64,000 bases of DNA from Austropuccinia psidii (taxonomy: Eukaryota; Basidiomycota; Pucciniomycetes; Pucciniales; Sphaerophragmiaceae). The stretch lies in NCBI GenBank assembly GCA_023105745.1, contig JALGQZ010000001.1, positions 60,489,937 to 60,553,936 on the forward strand. The letters run 5' to 3'. The notes beneath the pieces were generated by a model. That model ran no database searches. It had not been told where the DNA came from and worked only from the letters and a program-made list of their open reading frames with translations. Positions within the stretch are counted from its first letter, which is position 1. Each line of letters opens with the position of its first letter. Positions 48,677 to 58,773 of the stretch are shown piece by piece. A program made the position numbers and the translations under genes.

Positions 48677-49096
48677 TTATTGATGATTCTCACCATCATC
48701 ACTACGCTCATAATCAGAGCTTCTAGAAAATGCATGTGGATGTTCCTCATCTATTCGATATAAGGGTGTCGTCCTCTGAGGTACAGCATGATGGTTGCAA
48801 GAAGTGCACAACCTCGTTCGATGGTCCGCCCCGCAGTCCGCATCCACCATAGGTGCTACCTTGTACACATTGCATTTTTTATCGCAAACCAACCAATACA
48901 GTGGAGCCTGCCCGTCACATAGCTGGAAAATCGTAGGGCATCTTGTATTGGCGCACCGAAGATGTTTATCGCATTTGGATGAGTATATCTGGTTGGATTC
49001 AACCAAATCTCCCACATCGCAATGGGGGCACTTTGTCGCAAGTACTTGATAGCAGTCCATAAACAAAAAAAGGTACAATAGTTTGGGAAGCATCAT
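48677..49096 (-). CDS. Small secreted cysteine-rich protein, 139 aa
   Basis: An ORF unlike its transposon neighbours: CpG-rich and single-copy in the window. From Met at 49096 (MMLPKLLYLFLFMDCY) a hydrophobic signal peptide runs to about residue 20, with a plausible cleavage VLA|TK. The mature part has 11 Cys, several in CxxC or CxxxC pairs (CPHC, CANTRC, CDKKC, CTSC), and a polar acidic tail ending SSDYERSDDGENHQ. The frame extends 26 codons further upstream, but that would bury the signal peptide. No intron is needed. The layout matches small secreted proteins of rusts, some of which act in host tissue; no family is assigned and an effector role is only a guess. Confidence 0.6.
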   Translation of the reverse strand: MMLPKLLYLFLFMDCYQVLATKCPHCDVGDLVESNQIYSSKCDKHLRCANTRCPTIFQLCDGQAPLYWLVCDKKCNVYKVAPMVDADCGADHRTRLCTSCNHHAVPQRTTPLYRIDEEHPHAFSRSSDYERSDDGENHQ

Positions 49097-49518
49097 CGTA
49101 GCACGTAGAAACAGTGCGAAGAAGCGTGGCTCAAGCTTCTTGCTTGCATGAATTAATAATCGTATTATTAGCAAAATGGCCGATGTTGAAAGGATTCATG
49201 GCTCATAACTTACCTCAAAAATTAAAGCTCAAATAACATTGACCGAGATTAACAAGGATCCGTCGAATGAATATCTTAATCGAAATCGAAGAAGTCAAGC
49301 TGTGTAATAACAAAAATTTAATATTTTTTCAAGAAAATTCAAGTAAAAAATAAATCTAAAAACTCCAGAACCTACTTCAATAAGCTAATAGCACAACGAA
49401 TATGACAATTTCAATTATTAAAGGCTGAATTATTTAACTAATTAATCTATAGTATTTGAGATTCTCTGGCACTTTGATGGATCTGGACTAGGGGAACGGT
49501 GAGAAGTCAAAACTCTGG
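49097..49518. other. Upstream region of the secreted-protein ORF
   Basis: Non-repetitive by eye and moderately CpG-rich at the left end. It would contain the promoter of the minus-strand ORF at 48677-49096. I see no clear TATA box and no other gene. Confidence 0.35.
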
Positions 49519-49725
49519 TCATTTTATGGTCCAAAGGCCTGGCTTCTTGCGCATTTCATACCGCTTGAGAAACAGCTGAGCTAGCTTTTCCTCAAATTAC
49601 ACTGACGGCTGCGATCGATCAAAGCTGTCATACTAACACAAGAACAAATCTCGGTGAGGTTCTGCTAAATCTGTCAACTCGTCCCTTGTGAGCTCGTAGG
49701 TACTTTGGAAACACCTTTTCTATTG
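49519..49725 (-). pseudogene. Possible decayed coding exon, unknown protein
   Basis: One minus-strand frame reads protein-like to a stop at 49519 (TYELTRDELTDLAEPHRD, then EEKLAQLFLKRYEMRKKPGL), interrupted by one TAG and one TAA that could each derive from a glutamine codon. No family recognised. It might be a pseudogene or chance; the opposite strand gives a less convincing frame. Confidence 0.3.
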
Positions 49726-49740
49726 ACATAAGTGCTGCGT

Positions 49741-51336
49741 ATACGCCCCACGACTGAAATTGTAAGTCTTATTATCAATCAAACTTGGTTAGTTCAAATA
49801 CCCAGCTTTGACTTATCAATAATCTAACCTCGTCCAGCATGTTGGATTCCCGCAGCTCTTCCCCTGACTGAAACCTAACCTGGTTATAGATCAGGTTATC
49901 ACCATAGCACACACCCTGAAGAGTTGCAACCCCTAATAGAGAAGATTACCCGGAATTCCGAACAACAAGGCAACCCTGATAACGTACTCAAAACTCTCCA
50001 CGAAACAGCACTAAAAGGAGAAGGTCTCTCCAATGAATCCTCTAACGCAGTAGCACTTAATCGCGAAACTTTTCCATCAAAAACAGTACACTACTGCGCC
50101 AACGGGAAGTACAACCCCTTAGTCAAAAGCCATGGTCCTGAAAAATGCTGGCAATTGCATCCGGAACTTAGGACAGAGCAAAAAACTAAAGAATCTCGTT
50201 CAAACTTTACCCTCGCTCGAGCTCTATTGACCCAAAAAGAGAACAAACTAACCACTAGCTCTCTGGTCCTAGAAACAGGAGCATCAAATCACATGTTCAA
50301 CGACAAGTGATTCTTCACTTCAATCTCAACTGGAGGTGACAACTCATCACTGAAAGCAGAAGCCACTGCAACAGCAAAAATCATCAATAGGCAAGGGAAA
50401 ACCTAGAATCTACCAAACAGTCTCTGTGTACTGGCACTGACTATGAACCTACTCTCTCAAACCCATCTCGCCACCTCAGAAACCAGAATTAAGAATGAAA
50501 AAGACTACCATGAGGTCTACCTAGACAAAAACATTGTACCATCCTTTATATTCTCTACATTGAACTCAGTACTCAAGACAAAAATACAGCTATTGACAAA
50601 CCAATGTTATCATACCAAGCATTTGAGTCAGCTATGGCATGATTGACTAGGTCACATGAACAACAACAGCATCACAAAGCTAGTAAATAACCAAAAAGGA
50701 AAGTAGACTTGTGACATTTGTCTAAAAGGAAAAATAACTGACCTACCTTTTTCCTCAAAATTGATTTCTGTGACCTCCATTCTAGAAAATATTCACCTTG
50801 ACCTATGTAGACCAATATCCATACCAATACTTCATGATTATTATTGACCAGTCCAGCAGTTTCATCTCCATTAAGTTACTAAAACATAAAAGTGATGCAT
50901 TTTACCATTTCAAAGACTCCAAAAAAACAGTCAAAAACCTTCATTCAAAAAAAATCAAAAGAATTATCTCCAATTGAGGAGGCAAATTCCAGAAAGAATC
51001 CTTTGAAAAAATGTGCGCCAAAAGTGGCATTGAACAATGATTCAGCCCTGCTTACACTGCTCAACAAAATGGCATCTCCAAAAGAGGAACTTGCTCTGTC
51101 ATAGAAAAAGCTAGGTGCATGTTAATCCAATCCCCTCCTCTGATGAAATTTTGGGGTGAAGCCATAGCCACTGCTACCTTCTTATGCAATCTAATACCAA
51201 AACAGGCCAACAACACAACTCCTTTTGAAAATTGGTACAATCAAAAACCTCTGCTTAAGCACTTAAAGCCTGGATCCAAATTCCACCACAATTACATGAT
51301 CAAAGGTTTGCTCCCATGTCATGGGAAGGAGTATTT
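49741..51336 (+). pseudogene. Ty1/copia gag-pol fragment
   Basis: Plus-strand copia polyprotein remains. Gag tail (EELQPLIEKITRNSEQQGN). Cys/His segment HYCANGKYNPLVKSHGPEKC. Protease LVLETGASNHMFND (near 50269-50310; the usual DTGA reads ETGA). Pre-integrase LWHDxLGHMNNNS and CDICLKGKI (near 50633-50740). Integrase core pieces (HLDLCRPIS; IEKARCMLIQSPPLMKFWGE; PKQANNTTPFENWYNQKP). Many TAA/TAG/TGA codons, several at positions where CAA, CAG or CGA would be expected. It is truncated by element H at 51337. Confidence 0.85.
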
Positions 51337-52078
51337 TGTCACAGGGGCTCTTTGAAGTGAAGAGGGCCTGGCACTCAGTAAATTGGGACTCACTTATGGA
51401 GGGCTCAAAGATATGGTAAGAAAGGATACACTTAAGAGTGTTAAAGATGAATTACCAAAAGAATGAATATAAGAAATCAGCAACAAAAGAATTAGAAAAA
51501 AAGAATAGAAGAGCCAACCACAAATAAGTCCAAGTCCACTGTTTCAACCTGTCAGAATGAAAAGAGAAGGGTTAATAAGGATATGGCCACCCAACTCATA
51601 CTGTACAGGCAAAGAGAGAAATGCAAAGACTAACTTAATATTAAATAAATATAATACCCAAAATAACGATAAGAATATTCATAAAATAATAAATAAAATA
51701 AATTAATTAACTGGGGAAAAGTCCCCAGGGGGAGAAAGAGGGGCTGGTATATGTGAGAAACACCAGCCCTGATCCAGACAATTGAATTATTGAATTCAGT
51801 CTGGCAAATACCGGTCCTGTACAGCTGTACAGAACCTGTACAAGAGGTGTGGTGTATTTGAGTGATCATGTGGTTTCATACTGGTGTATTGAAACTGTAT
51901 TGGGTGAATCCAACCTGTACAGGTATTGACAGGCTGTATTGATGTACCAAGCTGTATGCATGTTTCAGAATGAAGATTTCTGAAACTGAATGCTGATGCA
52001 GATACTGGATCTGCTGATTTGAGGTGTTTGAGCGGGTGTATTGATGAATACCCTTACCCCTGGTGAGTGGTTGTTACA
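51337..52078 (-). mobile_element. 3' LTR of element H, short form
   Basis: 742 bp. Plus-strand ends TGTCACAGGGGCTC and GTGGTTGTTACA. The first part is homologous to the 3' ends of the D and F LTRs. It lacks the GC-rich 1-kb block that those LTRs carry inside; a similar block lies in the H 3' UTR instead. Confidence 0.85.
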
Positions 52079-52095
52079 GTATCCCCCTCTTAAAA
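52079..52095 (-). other. Polypurine tract, element H
   Basis: Minus strand TTTTAAGAGGGGGATAC directly before the 3' LTR start TGTAACAACC. A textbook position and composition. Confidence 0.75.
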
Positions 52096-53708
52096 CTGGT
52101 GGGCTCCTGAACACCATAATACCCTTCCACTGTTGAGTGGCATCTCAATATCCCCACATTTTTTCAAAAAAAAATTTCTTTTTAATTTTCTTTTCCTCTT
52201 GACCATTATCCTGAAAATCCTTCTTCAATTCTTCTCTGTCAATTAAATTGATTCCCCCCTTCTTTCAAGTTTTGAGTAAGTATTCCACCTTGAAATATGC
52301 TTTTCTTTCTTCTGATTCAATCAATCTTGTCCTTGGAGTATGGCCTTGGGATGTATCCCAAAATGATGGCCACTGAGCTCTTGTGCTCAAAAAATGATGA
52401 CCAATGAGTATATGAAGTGTACTCATTGGGAAAGGCTTAATCCAAATGAAATCTTGAAACATTTCTTCCAAGGGGTCTTGTCCCCATTGTCCATGGAAAT
52501 TACCTCAAACAGCCCTCTATAGTGTTTTTGGGCTGTGGCCTTTGCCCTGATGAATCTTGATAAAAATTGATTTTATGGCCTTTTGGGCCTTTTTGGGGTT
52601 TTGGTGAATTCTTGGTGAGTTTATAATTTATGGCCATTTTTGGGCATTTTGGGTCTTTGGGGTCCTATGGTCCATGGGCTGTGGACCGCACGCTGCGGTC
52701 CGCGGTCCATGGGGGCTATTCAAGGCCCCCAGGACCAAAATGGAGCCCCTGGGCCCAATTTTTCTGGGGACCCAGGGTGACCAAGGGGCCCAGAATTGGC
52801 CCAAACCCAAACTTCACCACATATGGCCTGGACCCATTGATGGGGTCCAGGACCATCAAGATCCTGGCCTCCCCAAAGTTGCAGGGGAGGCCCTGGTTGA
52901 AGAGTTCAGCCCCAAAGGGGTATGAACCTTCTCCTTAGAGGCTTTGAGGGGGGGCATAATTGAGTTATGGCCTGCATTTCCTTCTTTGTGTTTGGTTTGA
53001 CTTCTATCCCCACTCTTATAAATACTAAAAAATGAAAAAATAATGGAACCTCCCAATACATGATTTGGGAGGGGATGCTGCTGCTTTAAAGAAATAAAAG
53101 AAAGAAAATTATAAAAGTAAAGAAAGAAAGAAATAAAAGAAAAAGAGAGTAAAGAAACAGAAATAAAGAAAAATCCTGATGGCTGGTCCTCCTTGTGGTG
53201 AGTTGCTTTATTCTGGCCAAGAAGTGTCTGAAAAATGAAAACCAAGCATTTGATGCTCACAGAGTGGCCAAGGTAATTTTTTACAAGAAGTAGAACCCTC
53301 AGGGATGCATACCAGGAGATGGAACTTACTTTGATAACTTCCACTCCCCACCAAGCACCATAAAACTGAAATGAATTGCCATAATTGACTTCTGAAATGA
53401 AATTCCATAAATGACTTGTGAGATGATATGCCATAAGTGACTTGAAGTAATGAAGGTCTTGAATTATGATGATTGGAATAAATGGAATGATAAATAAAAG
53501 AGAAAGAAAGATTTGGCCATATCTTGATAAGGTCCAAATGGAGGGTATTGATGTTGTATGCTTCCTGAACCTGTCCAAAGAATTGACAAGTGCTCACAAA
53601 GTGGCCAAGGTGATGCTTACAACAACACATGGTAGAATACCCCCTTAAAGGTGCATGCCAGGAGAGGATTTTACTTTCATAACTTCTTCTCCCCACCAAG
53701 CACCATAA
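52096..53708 (-). other. 3' UTR of element H with GC-rich block and duplicated module
   Basis: No gene. 52590-52920 is GC-rich, with a near-palindrome GGACCGCACGCTGCGGTCC at 52683-52701. 53245-53370 and 53575-53700 are two diverged copies of one module (GAGTGGCCAAGG...CTCCCCACCAAGCACCATAA), about 335 bp apart. ORFs called here are by-products of composition. Confidence 0.55.
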
Positions 53709-56700
53709 TCAAACTCTTGAGGTATTTGGACCAGGCTTGTCTGGATATAATGAATGGAAATCCTTGACAAGGTCTGGTGAGTTGGTAAGGTTGGAAGCTG
53801 GTTCCCAAGTGGTTCTTTCTGGGTCTTCACCAAATCCTTTCCACTCTACAAGATACCATAATTTACCTCTTTTGAGTTTTGAGTCCAGAACCTGAGCCAC
53901 TTCCCATTCTTCTTGCTCCTCCACTAAGACTGGTGGTGGCGGCAATTGATGACGATTTGGGATAGTTGATTGCTTGACTGGTTCTAATAAGGACACATGG
54001 AATACAGGTTGAACTGTCTTCCATTGCTGAGGCAACTTGAGGTGATATGCATGGCTGCCAATTTTCTTCAAAACTTCAAAAGGTCCCAACCATCTTTCTG
54101 ATAATTTCTTGGTGGGTCTTGTTGTCTTGATGTTCTTGGAAGCTAGCCATACTTTGTCCCCAGGTTGGAAATCAGGTGTAATTGCTCTATTTCTATCTGC
54201 ATACTTCTTGAATCTCCTTATTGCTGACTCTAATTCTTCTTTGACAACTTGCTATACTGATTGGAGTTTTGTTAATAACTTTCCAGCAGGTGAATATTGA
54301 GAAATATGGATTGAGTCAAAGCTGGGATTTCTTCCATAAATGGTGAAAAAAGGTGATTGCTTTTTTGATGAATGTTCTGCATTATTATAGGCAAACTCAG
54401 CCAGAGGGAGCCAGGTGCACCAGTCATCTTGATGATAGCTGACATACATCCAAAGATACTGTTCTAGAATCTGATTTACCCTCTCTGTCTGTCCATATTT
54501 TTCAGGATGAAAATCAGTTGAAATATCTCTTGATATCTTGAGCTGCTGACATAATTTAGTCCAAAATGATGAAACAAATAAAGATCCTCTATCACTGACA
54601 ATACTGACTGGAAGGCCATGCTTGGAAAATACATGACTAATGAAAATTTGAGCTAAGTCCAGAGCGGTGATTGTTGAATAAGTTGGAATAAATATTTCCA
54701 TTTTTGAAAATCTGTCAAGAACTACTAGAATTGAGTCAAAGTTATTTGACAAGGGCAATTGAGTGATAAAGTCCATTGATAAGGAATTCCAAGGACCAGA
54801 TGGAACTTGAAGAGGCTTGAGTAGTCCAAACTTCTTGTGATGAATGTTCTTGTTTCTTGAACATTGCTGACATGAGGACACATAGTCCTTTATGAATTGA
54901 TTCATGCCAGCCCAATGAAAATCCCTCTTGATGAGCTTGAGGGTCTTCTCCTGGCCAGGATGGCCAGCCAAAGGTGAGCCATGATGCTTTTGAAGAATAT
55001 TGAGTTGAAGTTCTTCATTGCTTGGGATTACCACTCTATCTTTGAATAATATCAACTTGGCTTGAGGTTCAAGAAAATAATCTGGAATTGATTTGCCTCT
55101 TGCTAGTTGCTTGAGTATTTCTTTATAGTCTTTGTCTTCCCATACTTCTTTTTGAATCTTGTCAACTAAATCTGAAAAAACTTCCACTTTGATTGAAAAG
55201 AATCTTGACTCTTGAATTCCATCTTGCTTGATCAATTGATGGAAATTTTGAGGATTCTATCTGATGAAGTCCATTCCCCTCTCTGGGTACACGTTGTCCC
55301 AACATGACAAGGCATCTGGCAAAGTGGCCAGCCTGCCTGGGCGGTAAGTGATAGTGAAGTGAAATTCTGAAAGGAATTCAGCCCAACGGGCCTGACAACA
55401 AGTAAAAACTTTGGAAGACATAAAATACTGCAAGGAAGAGTGGTCTGTCAAGACCTCAAAAGAATTGGAAAGAGAGAGAAGAAATGCTCTCCAGTGCTTG
55501 AGAGCCCAAACTATGCCAAGGAGTTCCTTGTCATGAATTTCAAAGTTCAGCTCAGCTGGGAAAAGCTTTTGACTATCAAATGCAATGGGATGCTTTCCTG
55601 AGTCATTCACCTGGCTCAGTACAGCACCCAAAGCATAATCAGGAGCATCAGTCTCTACTATAGTAGGCAGAGAAGGATTGAAGTGAGATAAGATAGGAGC
55701 AGAGGTGAAAGCCTCTTTGAGTGCTTGAAACCGACTAAGAGCTTCCTCATTGAAGATGAAAAGAGAATCTTTTTTAAGGAGGGAAGTGAGAGAAGTGATT
55801 TTTTTAGAATAATTCACAATGAAACAACGATAAAAATTGGCAAAGCCAAGAAAAGATTGAAGGGCCTTGATGTTTTTGGGCTGAGGCCAATTGAGGATTT
55901 GCTGAACTTTTGAAGAATCCATCTTGAGGGCATCACTTGAGACAACATAGCCCAAGAATCCCACACTTGAGGCATGGAATACACACTTGGAGGCTTTGGA
56001 AAACAAATTATTGTCCCTCAGTCTTTGGAGGACAGAGGCCACATGTTTGACATGTTCCTCCTCAGAACTGGAAAAGACCATAATATCATCTAAATAAACC
56101 ACAACAAACACATTCAAGAAATCTGCAAAGATATCATTTACTAGATTCCGCAAAGAAGCAGGAGCATTAGTCAAACCAAATGGCATGACCAAATACTCAT
56201 AACTACCATATTTGGTTCTAAAGGGAGGCAAGTGCTCATCCCCCTCTTTGATTCTCAGAAGGTTATATGCACCACGCAAGTCTATCTTGGAGAAGATAGT
56301 GGAACCGTTGAATATGGTAAGGAGCTGGTTCATTGGAGGAACAGGATACCTGTTTTTCCTAGTAACAGCATTGAGTTTGCGGTAATCAACACACAAACAA
56401 AGACCTCCATCCTTTTTTGCAACAAAAATGACAGGTGCCCCTGTTGAAGAGGAGCTTGGTCTAATGAAACCTTTCTCTACATTCTCTGAAATGTAGGCCC
56501 GTAGTGTTTCTGACTCTTGATTTGATAAGGAGTAGATAAAACCAATTAGAGGTAGAAGACCCTCCAATTAGATATGGTGATCACAGGCGCGGTGTGGGGG
56601 AAGTTTCTCTGCTTTCACCTTGGAGCATACATCCAAATAATGGTAATAAGCAGGAGGGACTAACTTCAACACAGTTTTAATCTCTTCTGGCTCTTCCTCC

Positions 56701-57410
56701 TCATCCCACTGCTCCTCCAGGGAGGCATGAAAAGACAAAGGAGGAAGGTACATATCCCCTTGAAAGAGATGAAGTGAAGATATAGCAACATCTTCTCCAA
56801 CATCTTTTATCTCTTTGGAGACTTCATCTCTTAATGGAAGTAATGACTGAGAGGGAAAAATGGAGGGGTTATGGACAGAAGGAGGAAGGGAAGGTGTCTT
56901 AAGTTCACCAACCAGAGCAACACTGTTGACAGCAGTGGAAAAGTCATTACCAGTAGAAGAAGTAATACCACTAGAATCCTTATGATTAGAATCATAGGTG
57001 ATCAATCCATTTTTCCAATCAATAATGGGATTAAAATGGTAAAGGAAATCATAGCCCAATATCAGGTCTTCTCCCTTGCGTGAATCTATTATAAAGAAGT
57101 CCCATTCAAAGCTTGGGAAGGAAGGCAAGTCAACTATCCACTTGGTATAATGGGTGATGAATAAAGCAGGGGATTCCTCAGAATTCAGAATGAAAAGAGG
57201 AATCTTTTCAGGGAGCTCTGACAGAGTCAATGAGTACTTGAGAACAAAATTCTTTGCACTAAAGGAGTTTTTAGCACCAGAATCAATGAGAATACTATAA
57301 AAAATATCAGAGACAGAAGAGAAAATAAGAAATTTTAAAGATTTCTTGACACTAGTATTCAGAGTGCACAATTGTGCTCTTGAAGGAAATAAGTGAGAAC
57401 TATTGAACAC
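53709..57410 (-). pseudogene. pol: pol of element H: PR-RT-RH-INT-chromodomain, three stops
   Basis: One frame. PR: ILIDSGAKNSFSAK near 57300, LILGYDFLYHFNP near 57050. RT: KKDGGLCLCVDYRKLN, FSKIDLRGAYNLL, FGLTNAPASLRN and YLDD at 56085-56096. RNase H: VETDAPDYALGAVLSQVND (about 55660-55600) and LTDHSSLQYF. INT zinc CQQCSRNKNIHHK near 54860; core SMDFITQLPLSNNFD, SIVSDRGSLFVSSFW and HPEKYGQTERVN. Chromodomain WYLVEWKGFGEDPERTTWEP near 53815. Stops: TAA 56568, TAG 55257, TAG 54252; F has Lys (AAA) at the first. No frameshift seen, so it decayed recently. Confidence 0.9.
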
Positions 57411-57430
57411 ATCATGATCCCCACTAAGGC

Positions 57431-57437
57431 TTTTCCC
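57431..57437 (-). promoter_or_regulatory. Putative -1 frameshift heptamer, element H
   Basis: Minus strand GGGAAAA, in gag phase and upstream of pol, at the place used in D and F. In H the gag stop that normally follows it has mutated (GCC TTA). Confidence 0.5.
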
Positions 57438-58773
57438 TGCTTGCTAGGGAAGCCTCTTGATGATGACCCAGGCTTGTTCTGGGGTCTCTTGAAGCATTAT
57501 TCAATTGGGTGCTTTCCACCACAATAGGTACACAACCCCTCTTTAATCCTCCTCTCCTTTTCAGAACCAATTAATTTATTGTCCTTATTGAGGAAAGCAG
57601 CATGAGGCTTTTCCTTTGAAGATTGAAACTGCTTGCCGTTCTTATTCTTCTTCTGGTGAGGCCTCTTTGATGATGAGTTTTGAGGAGGCCTAGATTGATT
57701 GGGTCCATTGACTGGAGGCTTCTTTTCTTGATTTCCACCCTTTTGTTTTTGCCTCTCATGATATCTTGTGTCTAACTCTAAAGTAACATCCATAAGTTCT
57801 TGAAGAGTATCAAAGGTTCCAGGGTGAGAAGCCAACTTATCCAATAGTCTTGATGCCAATCCTCTTCTGTAAACATGGATATAAGCTCTTTTCCCCAATC
57901 TCCAATTCTTGACATTAAGCTTCTGAAATCTGCAATGTACAAGGATACATGACCACTTTCCTTCATCCTCAAATTGTCCAACTCTTATCCAGCTTTCCTG
58001 ACTTCATTGGGGTCACCAAACAGAGTGAATAATTGAGATTAAAATAATTGCCAATTATTGAGGAGGTAGGAAGGGTGTTCATTGGAAATATTTGAGAGAT
58101 AGGGTTCAATCCACTTTCCAGCTCTACCAGTGAGAAAAGAAGTTGAGTAAAGAACTTTCTTCCTGTCAGGGAAGAAATTTGCTGGATCATTATGGAAGAT
58201 TAATTGACAGGATTGGATAAATCCTCTCAATTTATGAGCTTGAGTACCATCAAAAGAATCAGGTGCCTTCATGGATGGAGTCTTGAAAGAAGGGGCCTTG
58301 GAATTGTCCCTGGAAGAAACTGCTTGAGTGAGTTACCCCATGAATTGAGTCATCTGCTCCATCATCTTGAGGAGACTTGGATCAGTTTGAGAGACAAGAG
58401 GTTGACTAGAAAGGGCTAGATTAGAACCCTGAGGCACCTCTGGAGCATTTGCCAAGGCATCTGCCACTTCAGTTTCCCCAGAATCTTCCTCTTCCACAGG
58501 CTCTTCCCCCTCTTCATCTTCAACTTCCCCTAATCTTCCTCTTGCACCTTCAGACATGCCAAGGTAGCCACCCAAAAGCCCAGAAAAGGATCTTGATCTT
58601 CTAGATTTCATTCCACCTCTTCTTGAGGGTGCTGCTCCTTCCATTGGTGGTCCTCTGTCCAAGTTTGCACTCAGTTGATGAACTGATGGTGTGCAGTCAA
58701 GAGGAGCCCTTGCTGTAGGAGTGAGAACAGCTGGAATTTTTTGGGATCTAGTGTTCTTTGCTCGGGGACTATG
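57432..58773 (-). pseudogene. gag of element H (5' truncated, stops and one frameshift)
   Basis: Gag from the F insertion (58773) down. The Arg/Ser/Pro-rich N-terminal part (APLDCTPSVHQLSANLDRG) and an acidic stretch are followed by capsid MKAPDSFDGTQAHKLRGF (58272), a stop at 58039, then NLRMKESGHVSLYIADFRS. A frame change near 57900 leads to GLASRLLDKLASHPG. The knuckle CTYCGGKHPIE is followed by TAA at 57497, where Glu is likely. The first codons MPVQ... are lost to F; the ORF start at 58854 lies within the F LTR and is artificial. Confidence 0.82.

Larger units (their letters stand above)
51337..58773 (-). mobile_element. Element H: Ty3/gypsy with chromodomain, family 3
   Basis: Minus strand. 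On the plus strand: 3' LTR 51337-52078, PPT, 3' UTR, chromodomain, INT, RH, RT, PR, gag. Its 5' end is cut by element F at 58773; the missing part should lie beyond F, outside the window. It is inserted in the copia fragment; the left TSD would be TATTT (51332-51336). It is better preserved than D. Confidence 0.9.

Noticed and set aside
53466..53648. Short plus-strand ORF in the H 3' UTR
   Set aside because: No conservation between the two copies of the duplicated module; antisense to the element.
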